Assembly: GCA_017883105.1 (NCBI GenBank)
Contig: JADGOF010000005.1
Span: forward strand, 1 to 22,113
From: Acidimicrobiales bacterium
GTDB taxonomy: Bacteria; Actinomycetota; Acidimicrobiia; Acidimicrobiales; RAAP-2
Length of the DNA stretch: 22,113 nt
Reading direction: 5' to 3'
Positions 7,462 through 15,305 of this stretch are shown here, one piece after another. Both the position numbers and the translations under genes were made by a program. The notes beneath the pieces are model-generated. The model worked only from the letters and a program-made list of their open reading frames with translations. It was not told where the DNA came from and searched no databases. Position 1 is the first letter of the stretch, and each line of letters opens with the position of its first letter.

Positions 7462-9810
7462 ATGGGGCTCAAGGAACATGCGTGGAAGTACGTGCTGGTC
7501 ATCGGCATTTGCGCCGTCGCCGGCTACTTCGTTCTGCCGGGGCCCGCCGCCAAGGACATCGCCTATTCCGCCCTCGGGATCGGTTCGATGGCGTGCATCC
7601 TGATCGGCATTCACATCCACAAGCCCAGGGATCGGCTCAGCTGGTACCTACTGGCCATCGGGGTTGCCTGCTTCTTCCTCGGCGATGCCGTGCTGGACTT
7701 CTACGGCCTGGTCCTCCATGTCAACATTCCCTTTCCTTCGTTCGCCGATGCGTTCTACCTGGCGGGCTACCCGTTCGTCTTCGCCGGAGTGCTGAGACTG
7801 AGCCGCGACCCGAACCTGGCGGTACGTCGGGAGGACTACGCCGACGTAGCCATCGTCTCGATGGGAGCGCTGGCCATCTCGTGGCACTTCCTGATGAACT
7901 CCTACGTCCACGATGCCTCGCTGACCACCTTCGGGAAGTTGGTGATCCTGGCCTACCCGATCATGGACATCGCCCTGATCTTCATCGTCTTCCGCGCCTT
8001 GCTCTTCGGAGCCGCGAGCCTCCCCTTCCACAAGTTGATCGCCATGGGCCTGATCGGAATGTTCGCGGGTGACTTCGCCTACGACCTGCTGGTACTGCAC
8101 AACGGCTACCAGACCGGCAATCCCGTGGACGCCCTCTTCCTGGTGGAGTACGTGCTCATCGGCGCCGCCGCCCTCCACCCGTCGATCGCCCAGGGGATAC
8201 CGGTCGAACCGAAGCTGTCGCCCAACATCTATCACCGTGAGGCCCCCGGCCGGCGCCGCATGCCGTTGGTGGCATTCGCCGGGTTCGTCCCGCCGGCCAT
8301 CCTGTTGGTGGCCAGTTGCCTCGGGGTTGCCGTCAATGTGCCGGTCCTGTCCGGTCTCTGTGTGGCCGTGTCCGCTCTGGTCTACCTGCGGATGATCTGG
8401 CTGATCGACCGGATCACCGGCCAGTCCGACGAGATCGAGGTGCACGCCCATGCCCTGGAGGCATCCCATCGGGGGCGTGACGAGCTCGAATCCGATCTGC
8501 GACACCTGGCATTCCACGACGAGCTCACCGGGCTGGCCAATCGGGCGCTGCTGCACGACCGGGTCGAACACGCCCTGGCCGCAGCCGAACGATCGGGGCT
8601 GCCAGTGGCCCTGTGCTTCGGTGATCTCGACGGGTTCAAGACCGTCAACGACACCCTCGGACACCACGTCGGCGACGAGGTACTGGTACGGGCCGGCAAG
8701 CTGCTCGCATCGATCGTGCGTCCCGGTGACACCGTGGCCCGCATCGGCGGTGACGAGTTCGCGGTCTTGATGGTCGACGTCGAACGACCCGAGACGGCGG
8801 TCGACTTCGCCCGTCGGATCGTGTCCGTGCTCCGCAATGCCCCCGACTTCGAAGGCAATCAGGTCGGCCTGTCGATCAGCGTGGGCGTGGCCTACGCCGA
8901 GCCGGGCAAGACGACCGAACAGCTTCTGAGCGAGGCGGACTCCGCCATGTACGAGGCAAAGGAGAACGGGAAGAACCGGGTCGAGGTCTTTGAGGCGTCC
9001 ATGCGCTCACGCATGCTCGAGCGCCTCGAGATGACCAACGGGTTCCGCTGGGCCCTCAGTCGATCAGAGTTCTTCCTTCACTACCAGCCGATCATGTCAC
9101 TCGCCGACGGCCGGCTCCGGGGTTTTGAGGCACTCGTCCGATGGCAGCACCCGACGCTCGGCGAGGTATCCCCCCTCCGCTTCATCCCCGTCGCCGAGGA
9201 GACCGGCTTCATCGTCCCGCTCGGAAGGTGGATTGTGGTCGAGGCGTGCGAGCAGTTGGCGGCCTGGAGCGCCGATGCCAACGAGGAGCTCGTCCTCTCG
9301 GTCAACCTCTCAAGACGCCAGCTCATGTCCCCGTACCTGGCCGACGAGGTCCGGACGGCGTTGGACCTGACTGGTGTCGATCCCCATCAGTTGATCCTCG
9401 AAATCACCGAGAGTGTCCTCATGAAGGACCCCGCACAGGCGGCCGTGGCCCTCTCCGAGCTCAGGGCGCTCGGCATCCGGATCGCCGTGGACGACTTCGG
9501 CACGGGATACTCGTCCCTGAGCCACCTCCAACGATTCCCGGTCGACGTGCTCAAGATCGACAAGTCGTTCATCGATCCCCTGATCGACTCCGATCCCGGT
9601 AGTTGGGCGCTGGTGACCGCCATCCTCACCTTGGCCCGCACTCTCGGGCTCGACGTCATCGCCGAAGGCATCGAGCACGAGAGTCAACTCCATCGTCTGA
9701 TCGAACTCGGCTGCGACAAGGGTCAGGGCTTCCTGATGGCCCGGCCTCTCGACAGTAAGGCCGCAGCAACGTTCATCGCGGACTCCGCCGGCATCGTCTC
9801 CCCCACCTGA
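7462..9810 (+). CDS. Large membrane GGDEF-EAL protein with multi-pass N-terminal sensor
   Basis: The call is 782 residues from ATG 7462, with GAGGTGG at 7449-7455 as a well-placed ribosome site. About ten hydrophobic segments cover residues 9-315. FPSFADAFYLAGYPFVFAGVL (91-111) is a motif I associate with multi-pass sensors of actinobacterial c-di-GMP proteins; it has no formal name that I can give. A helical linker (about 320-348) follows. The GGDEF domain has LTGLANR, GGDEF at 429-433 and an RPGD I-site at 420-423. The EAL domain has EALVRW (556-561), NLSRRQL, LEITES, DDFGTGYSS (from 677), LKIDKSF, AEGIE and CDKGQGF. Both activities look intact. The frame extends upstream to 6874, but that part runs antisense through the isomerase-like gene and is rejected. 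It stands alone on its strand and is the third bifunctional c-di-GMP protein in 9 kb. Confidence 0.93.
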   Translation: MGLKEHAWKYVLVIGICAVAGYFVLPGPAAKDIAYSALGIGSMACILIGIHIHKPRDRLSWYLLAIGVACFFLGDAVLDFYGLVLHVNIPFPSFADAFYLAGYPFVFAGVLRLSRDPNLAVRREDYADVAIVSMGALAISWHFLMNSYVHDASLTTFGKLVILAYPIMDIALIFIVFRALLFGAASLPFHKLIAMGLIGMFAGDFAYDLLVLHNGYQTGNPVDALFLVEYVLIGAAALHPSIAQGIPVEPKLSPNIYHREAPGRRRMPLVAFAGFVPPAILLVASCLGVAVNVPVLSGLCVAVSALVYLRMIWLIDRITGQSDEIEVHAHALEASHRGRDELESDLRHLAFHDELTGLANRALLHDRVEHALAAAERSGLPVALCFGDLDGFKTVNDTLGHHVGDEVLVRAGKLLASIVRPGDTVARIGGDEFAVLMVDVERPETAVDFARRIVSVLRNAPDFEGNQVGLSISVGVAYAEPGKTTEQLLSEADSAMYEAKENGKNRVEVFEASMRSRMLERLEMTNGFRWALSRSEFFLHYQPIMSLADGRLRGFEALVRWQHPTLGEVSPLRFIPVAEETGFIVPLGRWIVVEACEQLAAWSADANEELVLSVNLSRRQLMSPYLADEVRTALDLTGVDPHQLILEITESVLMKDPAQAAVALSELRALGIRIAVDDFGTGYSSLSHLQRFPVDVLKIDKSFIDPLIDSDPGSWALVTAILTLARTLGLDVIAEGIEHESQLHRLIELGCDKGQGFLMARPLDSKAAATFIADSAGIVSPT

Positions 9811-10014
9811 CAGCGCTCCTATCAACAGCTTCACCTACACTCGGGACGGTCAATGACATCCGCTTCCAGGGCGGCTCCGACAAGAAGGTGTACCCGCTCG
9901 GATCGCTCGTCCGCCGGGAGGTCGGAACGGTGGTGGATCCCGCGGGCACCTCACTCGTGGGTTGTATCGGCATCCGACCACCGGATCAACGGGACCACGG
10001 CGAAAGGTCGGACA

Positions 10015-10041
10015 ATGGCACGTCACGGGAACACACCGTGA
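10015..10041 (+). CDS. Possible 8-codon leader peptide overlapping the start of the luciferase-like gene
   Basis: ATG 10015 is preceded by GAAAGG with 7-base spacing, better than any ribosome site at the next gene. It encodes MARHGNTP and stops at TGA 10039-10041. Its stop overlaps the GTG start of the oxidoreductase in a GTGA arrangement typical of translational coupling. It may be a minicistron that delivers ribosomes to the weak GTG start. It is very short, so chance is possible. Confidence 0.35.
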   Translation: MARHGNTP

Positions 10042-11399
10042 AATTCGGAATCTTCTACGAGCACCAACTCCCCCGCCCCTGGGAAGAGACCAGTGAGCGG
10101 CAGCTGATCGCCGATGCCCTCGACCAGATCGAACGAGCCGATCAGCTGGGAGTGCAGTACCTCTGGGAGGTCGAGCACCATTTTCTCGAGGAGTACTCCC
10201 ACTCGAGTGCCCCCGAGGTGTTCCTCGCTGCCGCCAGTCAACGGACCAGCCGCATGCGCATCGGACACGGCGTGGTCCAGACCGCGCCGGGCTACAACCA
10301 TCCGGCCCGCATCGCCGAACGGATCGCCATGCTCGACCTGGTCTCCAACGGGCGGGTGGAGTTCGGCTCCGGTGAGTCCTCGTCCGAGGCCGAACTGGCC
10401 GGCTTCGGCATCGACCGGGACAGCAAGCGTGCCGCCTGGCTGGAGGGCCTCGAGGTGGCCATCCGCTGCATGACCGAGACGCCCTTCGGCGGGGTAGATG
10501 GCGAATTCGTGACCATGCCACCCCGCAACGTGGTGCCCAAACCGGTCCAGAAGCCTCATCCCCCCCTGTGGGTGGCGTGCAGCCGGCGGGACACCATCCT
10601 GTTGGCGGCCGAAATGGGAATCGGTGCGCTCAGCTTCGCCTTCGTCGAGCCGGAGGACGCCAGGCAGTGGGTGGTCGACTACGAGTCGGTCTTCACCGAG
10701 AGCGCGGTGCCGGTGGGGCTCTCGGCCAATCCCCAGGTGGCATGTGTGACCCCAATGATGTGCGCTGAGCAAGAGGAAGACGCCCTGGCCCGCGGCCTCG
10801 AAGGGGCCAACTTCTTCGGCTACTCACTGGCCCACTTCTATGTCTTCGGAGACCATGTCCCGGCCACCACCGACGTATGGGCGGAGTTTCTGGAGCGCCG
10901 GGGAAAGATGGGGTACTCCCCCGAGGCCGCATTGGCCGCCCGCCACGAGACGCTGGGGGCGAAGGCGGCCTCGGGCGACCAGACCGGGCTGCGTGGCGCC
11001 ATCGGTACCCCGGCGCAGCTCCGAGAGTTCCTGCGGCGCTATGAGGACGCCGGCGTCGACCAGCTGATCTTCGTCATGCAGGCCGGCAAGAATCGTCATG
11101 AGGACATCATGGAGTCAATCGAGCTCTTCGGGACCCGGGTGCTCCCCGAATTCATCGAGCGGGACGAGGCGGCCAGCCGGGCCAAGGCGGCCACATGGGA
11201 GCCGCGTATCGAAAAGGCGATGGCCCGGCGGCAACGATCGTGTCCGGTCATGCCCGAGGGGTACGTCATGCGGGCCATTCCCAAGCAGATGGTAGAGGCC
11301 ATGGCCAGCGAACCGGCCCAACAGTGGCTCGATCAACTTGCCGACAAGCAGGCGGCCGGGGTGCACGACGAGGAGTTCCAACGCCTTGTCGACGGCTGA
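10038..11399 (+). CDS. LLM-class (luciferase-like) flavin-dependent oxidoreductase
   Basis: The call is 453 residues from GTG 10038. The opening VKFGIFYEHQLPRPW, the EHHF at about 46-49, and HPARIAERIAMLDLVSNGRVEFGSGES (about 88-114) are characteristic of the bacterial luciferase-like monooxygenase superfamily, an (alpha/beta)8 barrel using FMN or F420. The substrate is not indicated by sequence or neighbours. About 60 C-terminal residues beyond the barrel are charged and contain RRQRSCPVMPEGY. The family begins at the KFGIF strand, so the longer frame from 9888 is rejected. The GTG start has only a weak GGGA upstream, but it overlaps the stop of a possible leader peptide with a good ribosome site, suggesting coupling. 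A possible -10 box TACACT is at 9836-9841. The next gene is 388 bp away. Confidence 0.9.
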   Translation: MKFGIFYEHQLPRPWEETSERQLIADALDQIERADQLGVQYLWEVEHHFLEEYSHSSAPEVFLAAASQRTSRMRIGHGVVQTAPGYNHPARIAERIAMLDLVSNGRVEFGSGESSSEAELAGFGIDRDSKRAAWLEGLEVAIRCMTETPFGGVDGEFVTMPPRNVVPKPVQKPHPPLWVACSRRDTILLAAEMGIGALSFAFVEPEDARQWVVDYESVFTESAVPVGLSANPQVACVTPMMCAEQEEDALARGLEGANFFGYSLAHFYVFGDHVPATTDVWAEFLERRGKMGYSPEAALAARHETLGAKAASGDQTGLRGAIGTPAQLREFLRRYEDAGVDQLIFVMQAGKNRHEDIMESIELFGTRVLPEFIERDEAASRAKAATWEPRIEKAMARRQRSCPVMPEGYVMRAIPKQMVEAMASEPAQQWLDQLADKQAAGVHDEEFQRLVDG

Positions 11400-11787
11400 G
11401 CCACGCTCTCCCGTGTGCACGGATCCCGCCGAGCCGGCGGAGCGAACACGTGGTGGTGGTCACCTCCGCGGACCAGCCGGTCGGGGCAATCGCCATTTCC
11501 ACCTCTTGGCGCGTCGGGGCCAGCCAGGCCGCCGCCCTCCTCCACGAGATGCTGCGGCATCCAGCCATCGTCAACAGCGGTTCCACGTGATGGCACCCTC
11601 CAGCGGTTCCACGACCACCTTCTCGGTCACCTTCACCCTCCCCTGACCTGGTGTTTCCACCGGGGAGGCGGGCGCGTTCGACTCGGCCCTCCGGCACTCG
11701 GTCGTCCCCGTGTGCCCCGCCATGCCGGGACGTCGACACCGGGGCACCAACCCGGCCGGGAGGACCGTCCACCGGTAGGCTCGGGCA
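11400..11787. other. Intergenic region (388 bp), no clear gene
   Basis: No gene is called here. A rightward frame from about 11439 to 11590 reads like a short alpha/beta fragment (VVVVTSADQPVGAIAIS), but it has no start, ribosome site or recognised family. An inverted repeat of 8 bp, GTGCCCCG at 11712-11719 with CGGGGCAC at 11740-11747, may act as a terminator or leader element. The right end carries the promoter of the copper protein gene. Confidence 0.5.
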
Positions 11788-11788
11788 A
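11776..11788 (+). promoter_or_regulatory. Predicted leaderless promoter of the copper monooxygenase-like gene
   Basis: GGTAGGCT (TAGGCT at 11776-11781) lies six bases before ATG 11788, so transcription would start at the initiation codon. No ribosome-binding site is present. It has the same spacing as the boxes before the acetyltransferase and the lipoprotein genes. Confidence 0.6.
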
Positions 11789-12900
11789 TGACTTCTCGCA
11801 TGGCGCGCCTGCTCGCCGTCGGAATCCTCGCCACAACCGGGCTCGCCACCGGCGTCTTTGCATCCGCAGCGGGAGCCAGCGCTCCCAAGGTGACGACCGT
11901 CACCATGCAGGGCAAGTCCTATACCCCCAAGGCCACCAACGGCGGTACCGACGACTACCACTGCACACTGGTCAACCCCCACGTGACCTCCGACTCGTTC
12001 ATCACGGCCGCGAAGTTCCATCCGAACAGCGTCGAGGTGCACCACGCGATCTTGTTCCTGGTCCCGCCCGACCTGGCGAAGACGGCCAAGACTGCCGACC
12101 ATGGCGGCAAGGGGTGGAGCTGCTTCGGCGAGAGCGCCCTGCCTGACTCGGGAGCCGGCTTTGAGATCTCCAACACGCCGTGGCTGACCGCATGGGCTCC
12201 CGGCCACGGCAAGGACGTCGAACCCGCCGGTACCGGCGTCCAGTTCCCCGCAGGGAGCTTGGTGGTCATGCAGATCCACTACAACCTTCTCCGGGGGCAT
12301 AAGCCGGTCCGGGCCAAGCTGCAACTGTTCACCGTGCCCGCTTCCACCCATCTGAAGCCGTTGTCGCTGACCTTGATGCCTGCGCCGCCTGACATTCCCT
12401 GCCCGTCCGGGGTAACAGGACCACTGTGCAACCGGACCGCCTCGATCGCCGACCTGGGCAAGCGCTTCGGCCAGCATGCGGTGGTCTTCAACTCGATCAT
12501 CGAGACCGTGTGCGGCCGCAACCCGGTCGACCCACCGAGCGGCAACACCACTTCGTGCACCTGGCCGCTCCGAGCAGGCCAGGACATCCTCCGTCTCGGG
12601 GTACACATGCACCTCCTGGGTCGTGGCATGAAGATCGTGCTCAACCCCGGCACACCCGAAGCGAAGACCCTGTTGAACGTGACCAACTTCAACTTCGACT
12701 ACCAGCGTTCCTACACGCTGAAGACACCGGCACTGACCAGCAAGGGTGACAAGTTGGGCATCACCTGCACCTACGACCCGACGCTGCGCCAAGAGCTTCC
12801 CCAGCTGCGCAAGCTTCCCGCGCGTTATGTCACCTGGGGCGACGGGTCCTCGGACGAGATGTGCCTGGCTTTGGTCCAGACGGTCGCCGCTCCGCACTGA
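11788..12900 (+). CDS. Exported copper type II ascorbate-dependent monooxygenase-like protein
   Basis: This 370-residue protein has a Sec-type signal peptide (about 1-31; hydrophobic LLAVGILATTGLATGVFA, then an alanine-rich cleavage region ending near ASA). The mature part resembles the catalytic core of peptidylglycine alpha-hydroxylating and dopamine beta-monooxygenases. All six expected copper ligands are visible. Site CuH would use the HH pair in EVHHAILF (85, 86) and H164 in MQIHYN. Site CuM would use H273 and H275 in GVHMHLLGRG and M358 in SSDEMCL. Eight cysteines in the mature protein (59, 112, 205, 214, 242, 257, 327, 359) suit disulfides outside the membrane. Known relatives hydroxylate C-H bonds using O2 and a reductant; the bacterial substrate is unknown. 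A TAGGCT box six bases before the ATG suggests leaderless expression. The gene converges on a lipoprotein gene 33 bases away. The family call is strong and the activity is inferred. Confidence 0.85.
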   Translation: MTSRMARLLAVGILATTGLATGVFASAAGASAPKVTTVTMQGKSYTPKATNGGTDDYHCTLVNPHVTSDSFITAAKFHPNSVEVHHAILFLVPPDLAKTAKTADHGGKGWSCFGESALPDSGAGFEISNTPWLTAWAPGHGKDVEPAGTGVQFPAGSLVVMQIHYNLLRGHKPVRAKLQLFTVPASTHLKPLSLTLMPAPPDIPCPSGVTGPLCNRTASIADLGKRFGQHAVVFNSIIETVCGRNPVDPPSGNTTSCTWPLRAGQDILRLGVHMHLLGRGMKIVLNPGTPEAKTLLNVTNFNFDYQRSYTLKTPALTSKGDKLGITCTYDPTLRQELPQLRKLPARYVTWGDGSSDEMCLALVQTVAAPH

Positions 12901-12933
12901 ACAGCACTCATCCGCCGGGGTGCGGTCTCCGTC

Positions 12934-13470
12934 TCAGTCGCCCGCCCAGCACCCGAGGATCAGGTCGGCCACGGTGACGGCTACGGCGCCCGAGCTGGTG
13001 GGTGGTATCCCGAACTGGGCGGGCAGCTTGGCACTATCGACCAGCAGCACCTTGTAGTCCTTGCGCACGACCACCGAACCATCGGTGGTCTGGAAAGCCC
13101 CCTGGCCCAGGCCCGGGAGGTCACGGGCCTTACCCATCTCGATCTGCAGCGTCTGGAAGTACGCCTTGGTCTCCGGATAGCTCGACAGTTCCTTTACCGA
13201 CAGCGTCATCGATCCGGTCGGATAGGTGTAGTCACAGGTGTACAGGTGGTCTGCCCAGGTCGGGTTGTACACCGTGGCCGTAACCCCCAGGCCTGATGCG
13301 ATGATCTTTCTGGCCTCGTTCGCACAGACCATGGTGGAGATGGGCGACGGGTTGGGACCGGCCGGTTGGGGCACCGTCTTCGCCGTGGTGGTGGAGGACG
13401 TAGTGGCGTTGGTGCAGCCTGCGCCCAGCACCGCCAGCAGCACCGTGATGATCACTGCCGGTCGACGCAC
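12934..13470 (-). CDS. Small lipoprotein of unknown function
   Basis: This 178-residue protein starts at GTG 13470. A short basic n-region (MRRP), a hydrophobic stretch and the lipobox VLGAGC place lipidation at C19, so it should be anchored on the outer face of the cytoplasmic membrane. A Thr/Ser/Pro-rich linker (20-45) follows, then a domain with C49, C74 and C175. The pattern, with an early Cys, a YTCDY segment, and GLGQGAF followed by VVVRKDYKVLLV, resembles DUF3558-type actinobacterial lipoproteins, though I cannot confirm this. The GTG start is supported by a TACCCT -10 box exactly six bases upstream and by the absence of a ribosome site. It is convergent with the copper monooxygenase-like gene. 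A function in ligand binding or cell-envelope processes would be a guess. Confidence 0.8.
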   Translation of the reverse strand: MRRPAVIITVLLAVLGAGCTNATTSSTTTAKTVPQPAGPNPSPISTMVCANEARKIIASGLGVTATVYNPTWADHLYTCDYTYPTGSMTLSVKELSSYPETKAYFQTLQIEMGKARDLPGLGQGAFQTTDGSVVVRKDYKVLLVDSAKLPAQFGIPPTSSGAVAVTVADLILGCWAGD

Positions 13471-13484
13471 GGATCGAGGGTACC
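13470..13484 (-). promoter_or_regulatory. Predicted leaderless promoter of the lipoprotein gene
   Basis: On the minus strand GGTACCCT (TACCCT from 13482 to 13477) is followed by six bases and then GTG 13470. This matches the spacing seen at other genes here and would start transcription on the GTG codon. Confidence 0.55.
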
Positions 13485-13570
13485 TGCCCGGGTGCGAACC
13501 CCCAGGTCAGGAGCGTGTCCCCTTTCCCGTCGCTGGCACGGGCGGACAGCACGGCACGGGGAGGCGGACG

Positions 13571-13605
13571 ACTTCGGCCCGCACCTTAACGGTGCGGGCC
13601 GAAGT
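13571..13605 (-). terminator. Strong hairpin downstream of the secreted Ig-like protein gene
   Basis: ACTTCGGCCCGCACC at 13571-13585 is the exact reverse complement of 13591-13605, a 15-bp perfect stem with a 5-base loop. It lies 50 bases past the stop of the leftward secreted-protein gene and before the lipoprotein promoter, as expected of a terminator. There is no T-run on either side, so it would be a GC-rich, U-less actinobacterial type. Confidence 0.7.
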
Positions 13606-13654
13606 GTCACGGCATATTGACCTCAAGGTCAGCGGGCAGTGGCCCGCCCGACTG

Positions 13655-15034
13655 CTAAGGCGTCACATGCAGGGTGAAGCTCTGACTCACCACACCGGCC
13701 ACGCTGGTGGCGGTAAGGGTGATGGGGTACGTCCCTGTCGCTGCAACGGTGCCGGCGAGCTTGGCCTTCCCGGGGCCATTGGGCGTCAAGGTCACACCGG
13801 CGGGAAGTCCACTGGCCGTGATGGTTGCGGCCGGGAACCCGGTGGTCTTGACGTTGACGCTGAAGGCATGTCCGGCCTTGGCTGTCTTCGTCGCGGCATT
13901 GGTGAACGCCGGGGCCTGGTTGACCACCAACGTGAGGTTCTGTGTCGCCTTGCCGGCGGTGCTGGCGGCCTTGATCTTCAGGTTGTAGGTCCCCCCGGCG
14001 GGAGCACCAGCGATGGTGGCCGTGCCGTTACCGTTGTCGGTGAAGGTGAGCCCTGCGGGCATCTTCTTCGACTGGGTCAGCACCGGGACTGGAACGCCGG
14101 TGGTGGCCACAGTGAAGTTGACCGGCGTACCCGTCGTCACCGAGGCCGACGTGTAGATCGACGGGGCGGAGCTCGCCACCGCGTCGAACCTGACCGATGG
14201 GATGTAGTAGGGAGCCGACGTATACGGGGAGTTGATGCCCCAGCAACCCTGGTCCAAACGGAAGGTCCCGACTCCGGATGTCCCACCGTCGCAGTAGAAG
14301 GGCGCATATCCCGTGTTCCAGTAGATGGCGTTCTGCACGGGATCCGATCCGACACCGGGGCTGGTGGGCTCGGTCGACAGAGCGACGTTCAAGGAGTCAT
14401 AGCCGCAGCCCTGGGTGGTGGCGTGACAAGCGGTCGCTTGGCCGTAAGGGCTCGTTCCGTAGTCACTGGTGTTGAGGGCGATGCCATAGACGACCTTGTC
14501 CGGCAGAATGGTATGACCGAAGTTGAAGGTTACGTTGGTGGCTATGCCGTGATGGCACGTTGCCTCGGCTGCGTCATACCAGGCAGTCGCGTCTCCGCCG
14601 CAGTTGGCACCACCGGGGTCCGACGTCGGGCGATCCGCGACGTTGAACGTCTGGGTGACCGACTTGATCAGGCTGCCCACCGCGTTGCCCGCGGCAACGT
14701 TGTAGATGTTGAGGGTGATCGGTGTGGAGAAGGTCGAACCGGGTGTCGTGACACAGGTGGCTCCCGAGCCGCTTTGGCAGTGCCAGCTGCTGAGGGTCAC
14801 CGCGACGTCATCGAGGAGCCGGGGGGACCCGGTGGAGAAGGCCACCTGGTTGCCGATCTCCGTGGCCTGGGCGCTCTCGAAGCTCTGACTCGCCAGGTTG
14901 CCCGGCAGTGGACTCAGCGTGCTGTCGTAGATGGCCGTTGATACAGCAGCACCGGCATTCACGGTGGGACCGGCCACCAAACCCACCGTGACGAGACCCA
15001 GCAGGGCCGTCACGCTCATCAATAATTTCCGCAC
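13655..15034 (-). CDS. Secreted protein with cysteine-rich N-terminal domain and two Ig-like repeats
   Basis: The call is 459 residues from GTG 15034. The signal peptide (about 1-28, VRKLLMSVTALLGLVTVGLVAG...NAGA) directs export. Residues 30-285 form one large domain with eight cysteines (86, 94, 145, 160, 203, 210, 248, 264), probably disulfide-bonded. Two tandem Ig-like repeats follow at about 289-373 and 374-459. Each has the order 'FxVxxTGxPxPxLT...GLPAGxTxxxNGxGxAxxAG...GTYxxxIxAxSxAGxxxQxxTLxV' typical of the putative-Ig (He_PIG) type. Such proteins are usually adhesive or structural. No LPXTG anchor or terminal membrane segment is present, so it is likely released or loosely held. I prefer GTG 15034 because AAAGG lies 7 bases upstream and the signal peptide begins properly there. 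ATG 15049 would add KGDD. The promoter region to its right has operator-like repeats, and a 15-bp hairpin lies downstream. Confidence 0.82.
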   Translation of the reverse strand: MRKLLMSVTALLGLVTVGLVAGPTVNAGAAVSTAIYDSTLSPLPGNLASQSFESAQATEIGNQVAFSTGSPRLLDDVAVTLSSWHCQSGSGATCVTTPGSTFSTPITLNIYNVAAGNAVGSLIKSVTQTFNVADRPTSDPGGANCGGDATAWYDAAEATCHHGIATNVTFNFGHTILPDKVVYGIALNTSDYGTSPYGQATACHATTQGCGYDSLNVALSTEPTSPGVGSDPVQNAIYWNTGYAPFYCDGGTSGVGTFRLDQGCWGINSPYTSAPYYIPSVRFDAVASSAPSIYTSASVTTGTPVNFTVATTGVPVPVLTQSKKMPAGLTFTDNGNGTATIAGAPAGGTYNLKIKAASTAGKATQNLTLVVNQAPAFTNAATKTAKAGHAFSVNVKTTGFPAATITASGLPAGVTLTPNGPGKAKLAGTVAATGTYPITLTATSVAGVVSQSFTLHVTP

Positions 15035-15133
15035 GTCGTCGCCTTTCATCAATGCAGTGGATACGGGCCTGACGACTTCCCTGGCCCCAGGGACATCCCC
15101 CCGGGCTATGGATCATCGGGCCCTTAACCCCCG

Positions 15134-15148
15134 CCGGAACTGTTCCGG
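15134..15148. promoter_or_regulatory. 15-bp palindrome, operator-like
   Basis: CCGGAACTGTTCCGG is a perfect 7+1+7 palindrome. It lies about 100 bases upstream of the secreted-protein start, in the only non-coding gap that can hold that gene's promoter. It suits a homodimeric repressor site; the regulator is unknown and no regulator gene is adjacent. Confidence 0.45.
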
Positions 15149-15153
15149 TAGTG

Positions 15154-15183
15154 GCACCGTAGTCACACAACCGCACCGTAGTC
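15154..15183. repeat. Two direct copies of an 11-bp element in the secreted-protein promoter region
   Basis: GCACCGTAGTC occurs at 15154-15164 and again at 15173-15183, a 19-base period. On the minus strand each copy reads GACTACGGTGC and contains TACGGT, which fits the TANNNT -10 form. They may be duplicated promoter elements or tandem activator sites. Confidence 0.5.
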
Positions 15184-15305
15184 GTCACCAAATATGACAA
15201 ACATCAGGGAATTCGCGCCGCGCTCGATGACTCACCGTCCAAACGAACGCATAGAGACCGCGACTTACCACCGTCTGTCGCCAATGTCCGGCGGTCGCCT
15301 CCAGT

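Noticed and set aside
11439..11590. Short plus-strand frame with a plausible alpha/beta look after the luciferase-like gene
   Set aside because: It has no start codon with a ribosome site, no family match, and an equally open minus-strand frame. It is noted only in the intergenic entry.
11266..12897. 543-codon open frame on the minus strand opposite the copper protein gene
   Set aside because: It is glycine/arginine-rich with no domain, and lies exactly antisense to a gene with a signal peptide and six conserved ligands. Long antisense frames are expected at this GC content.
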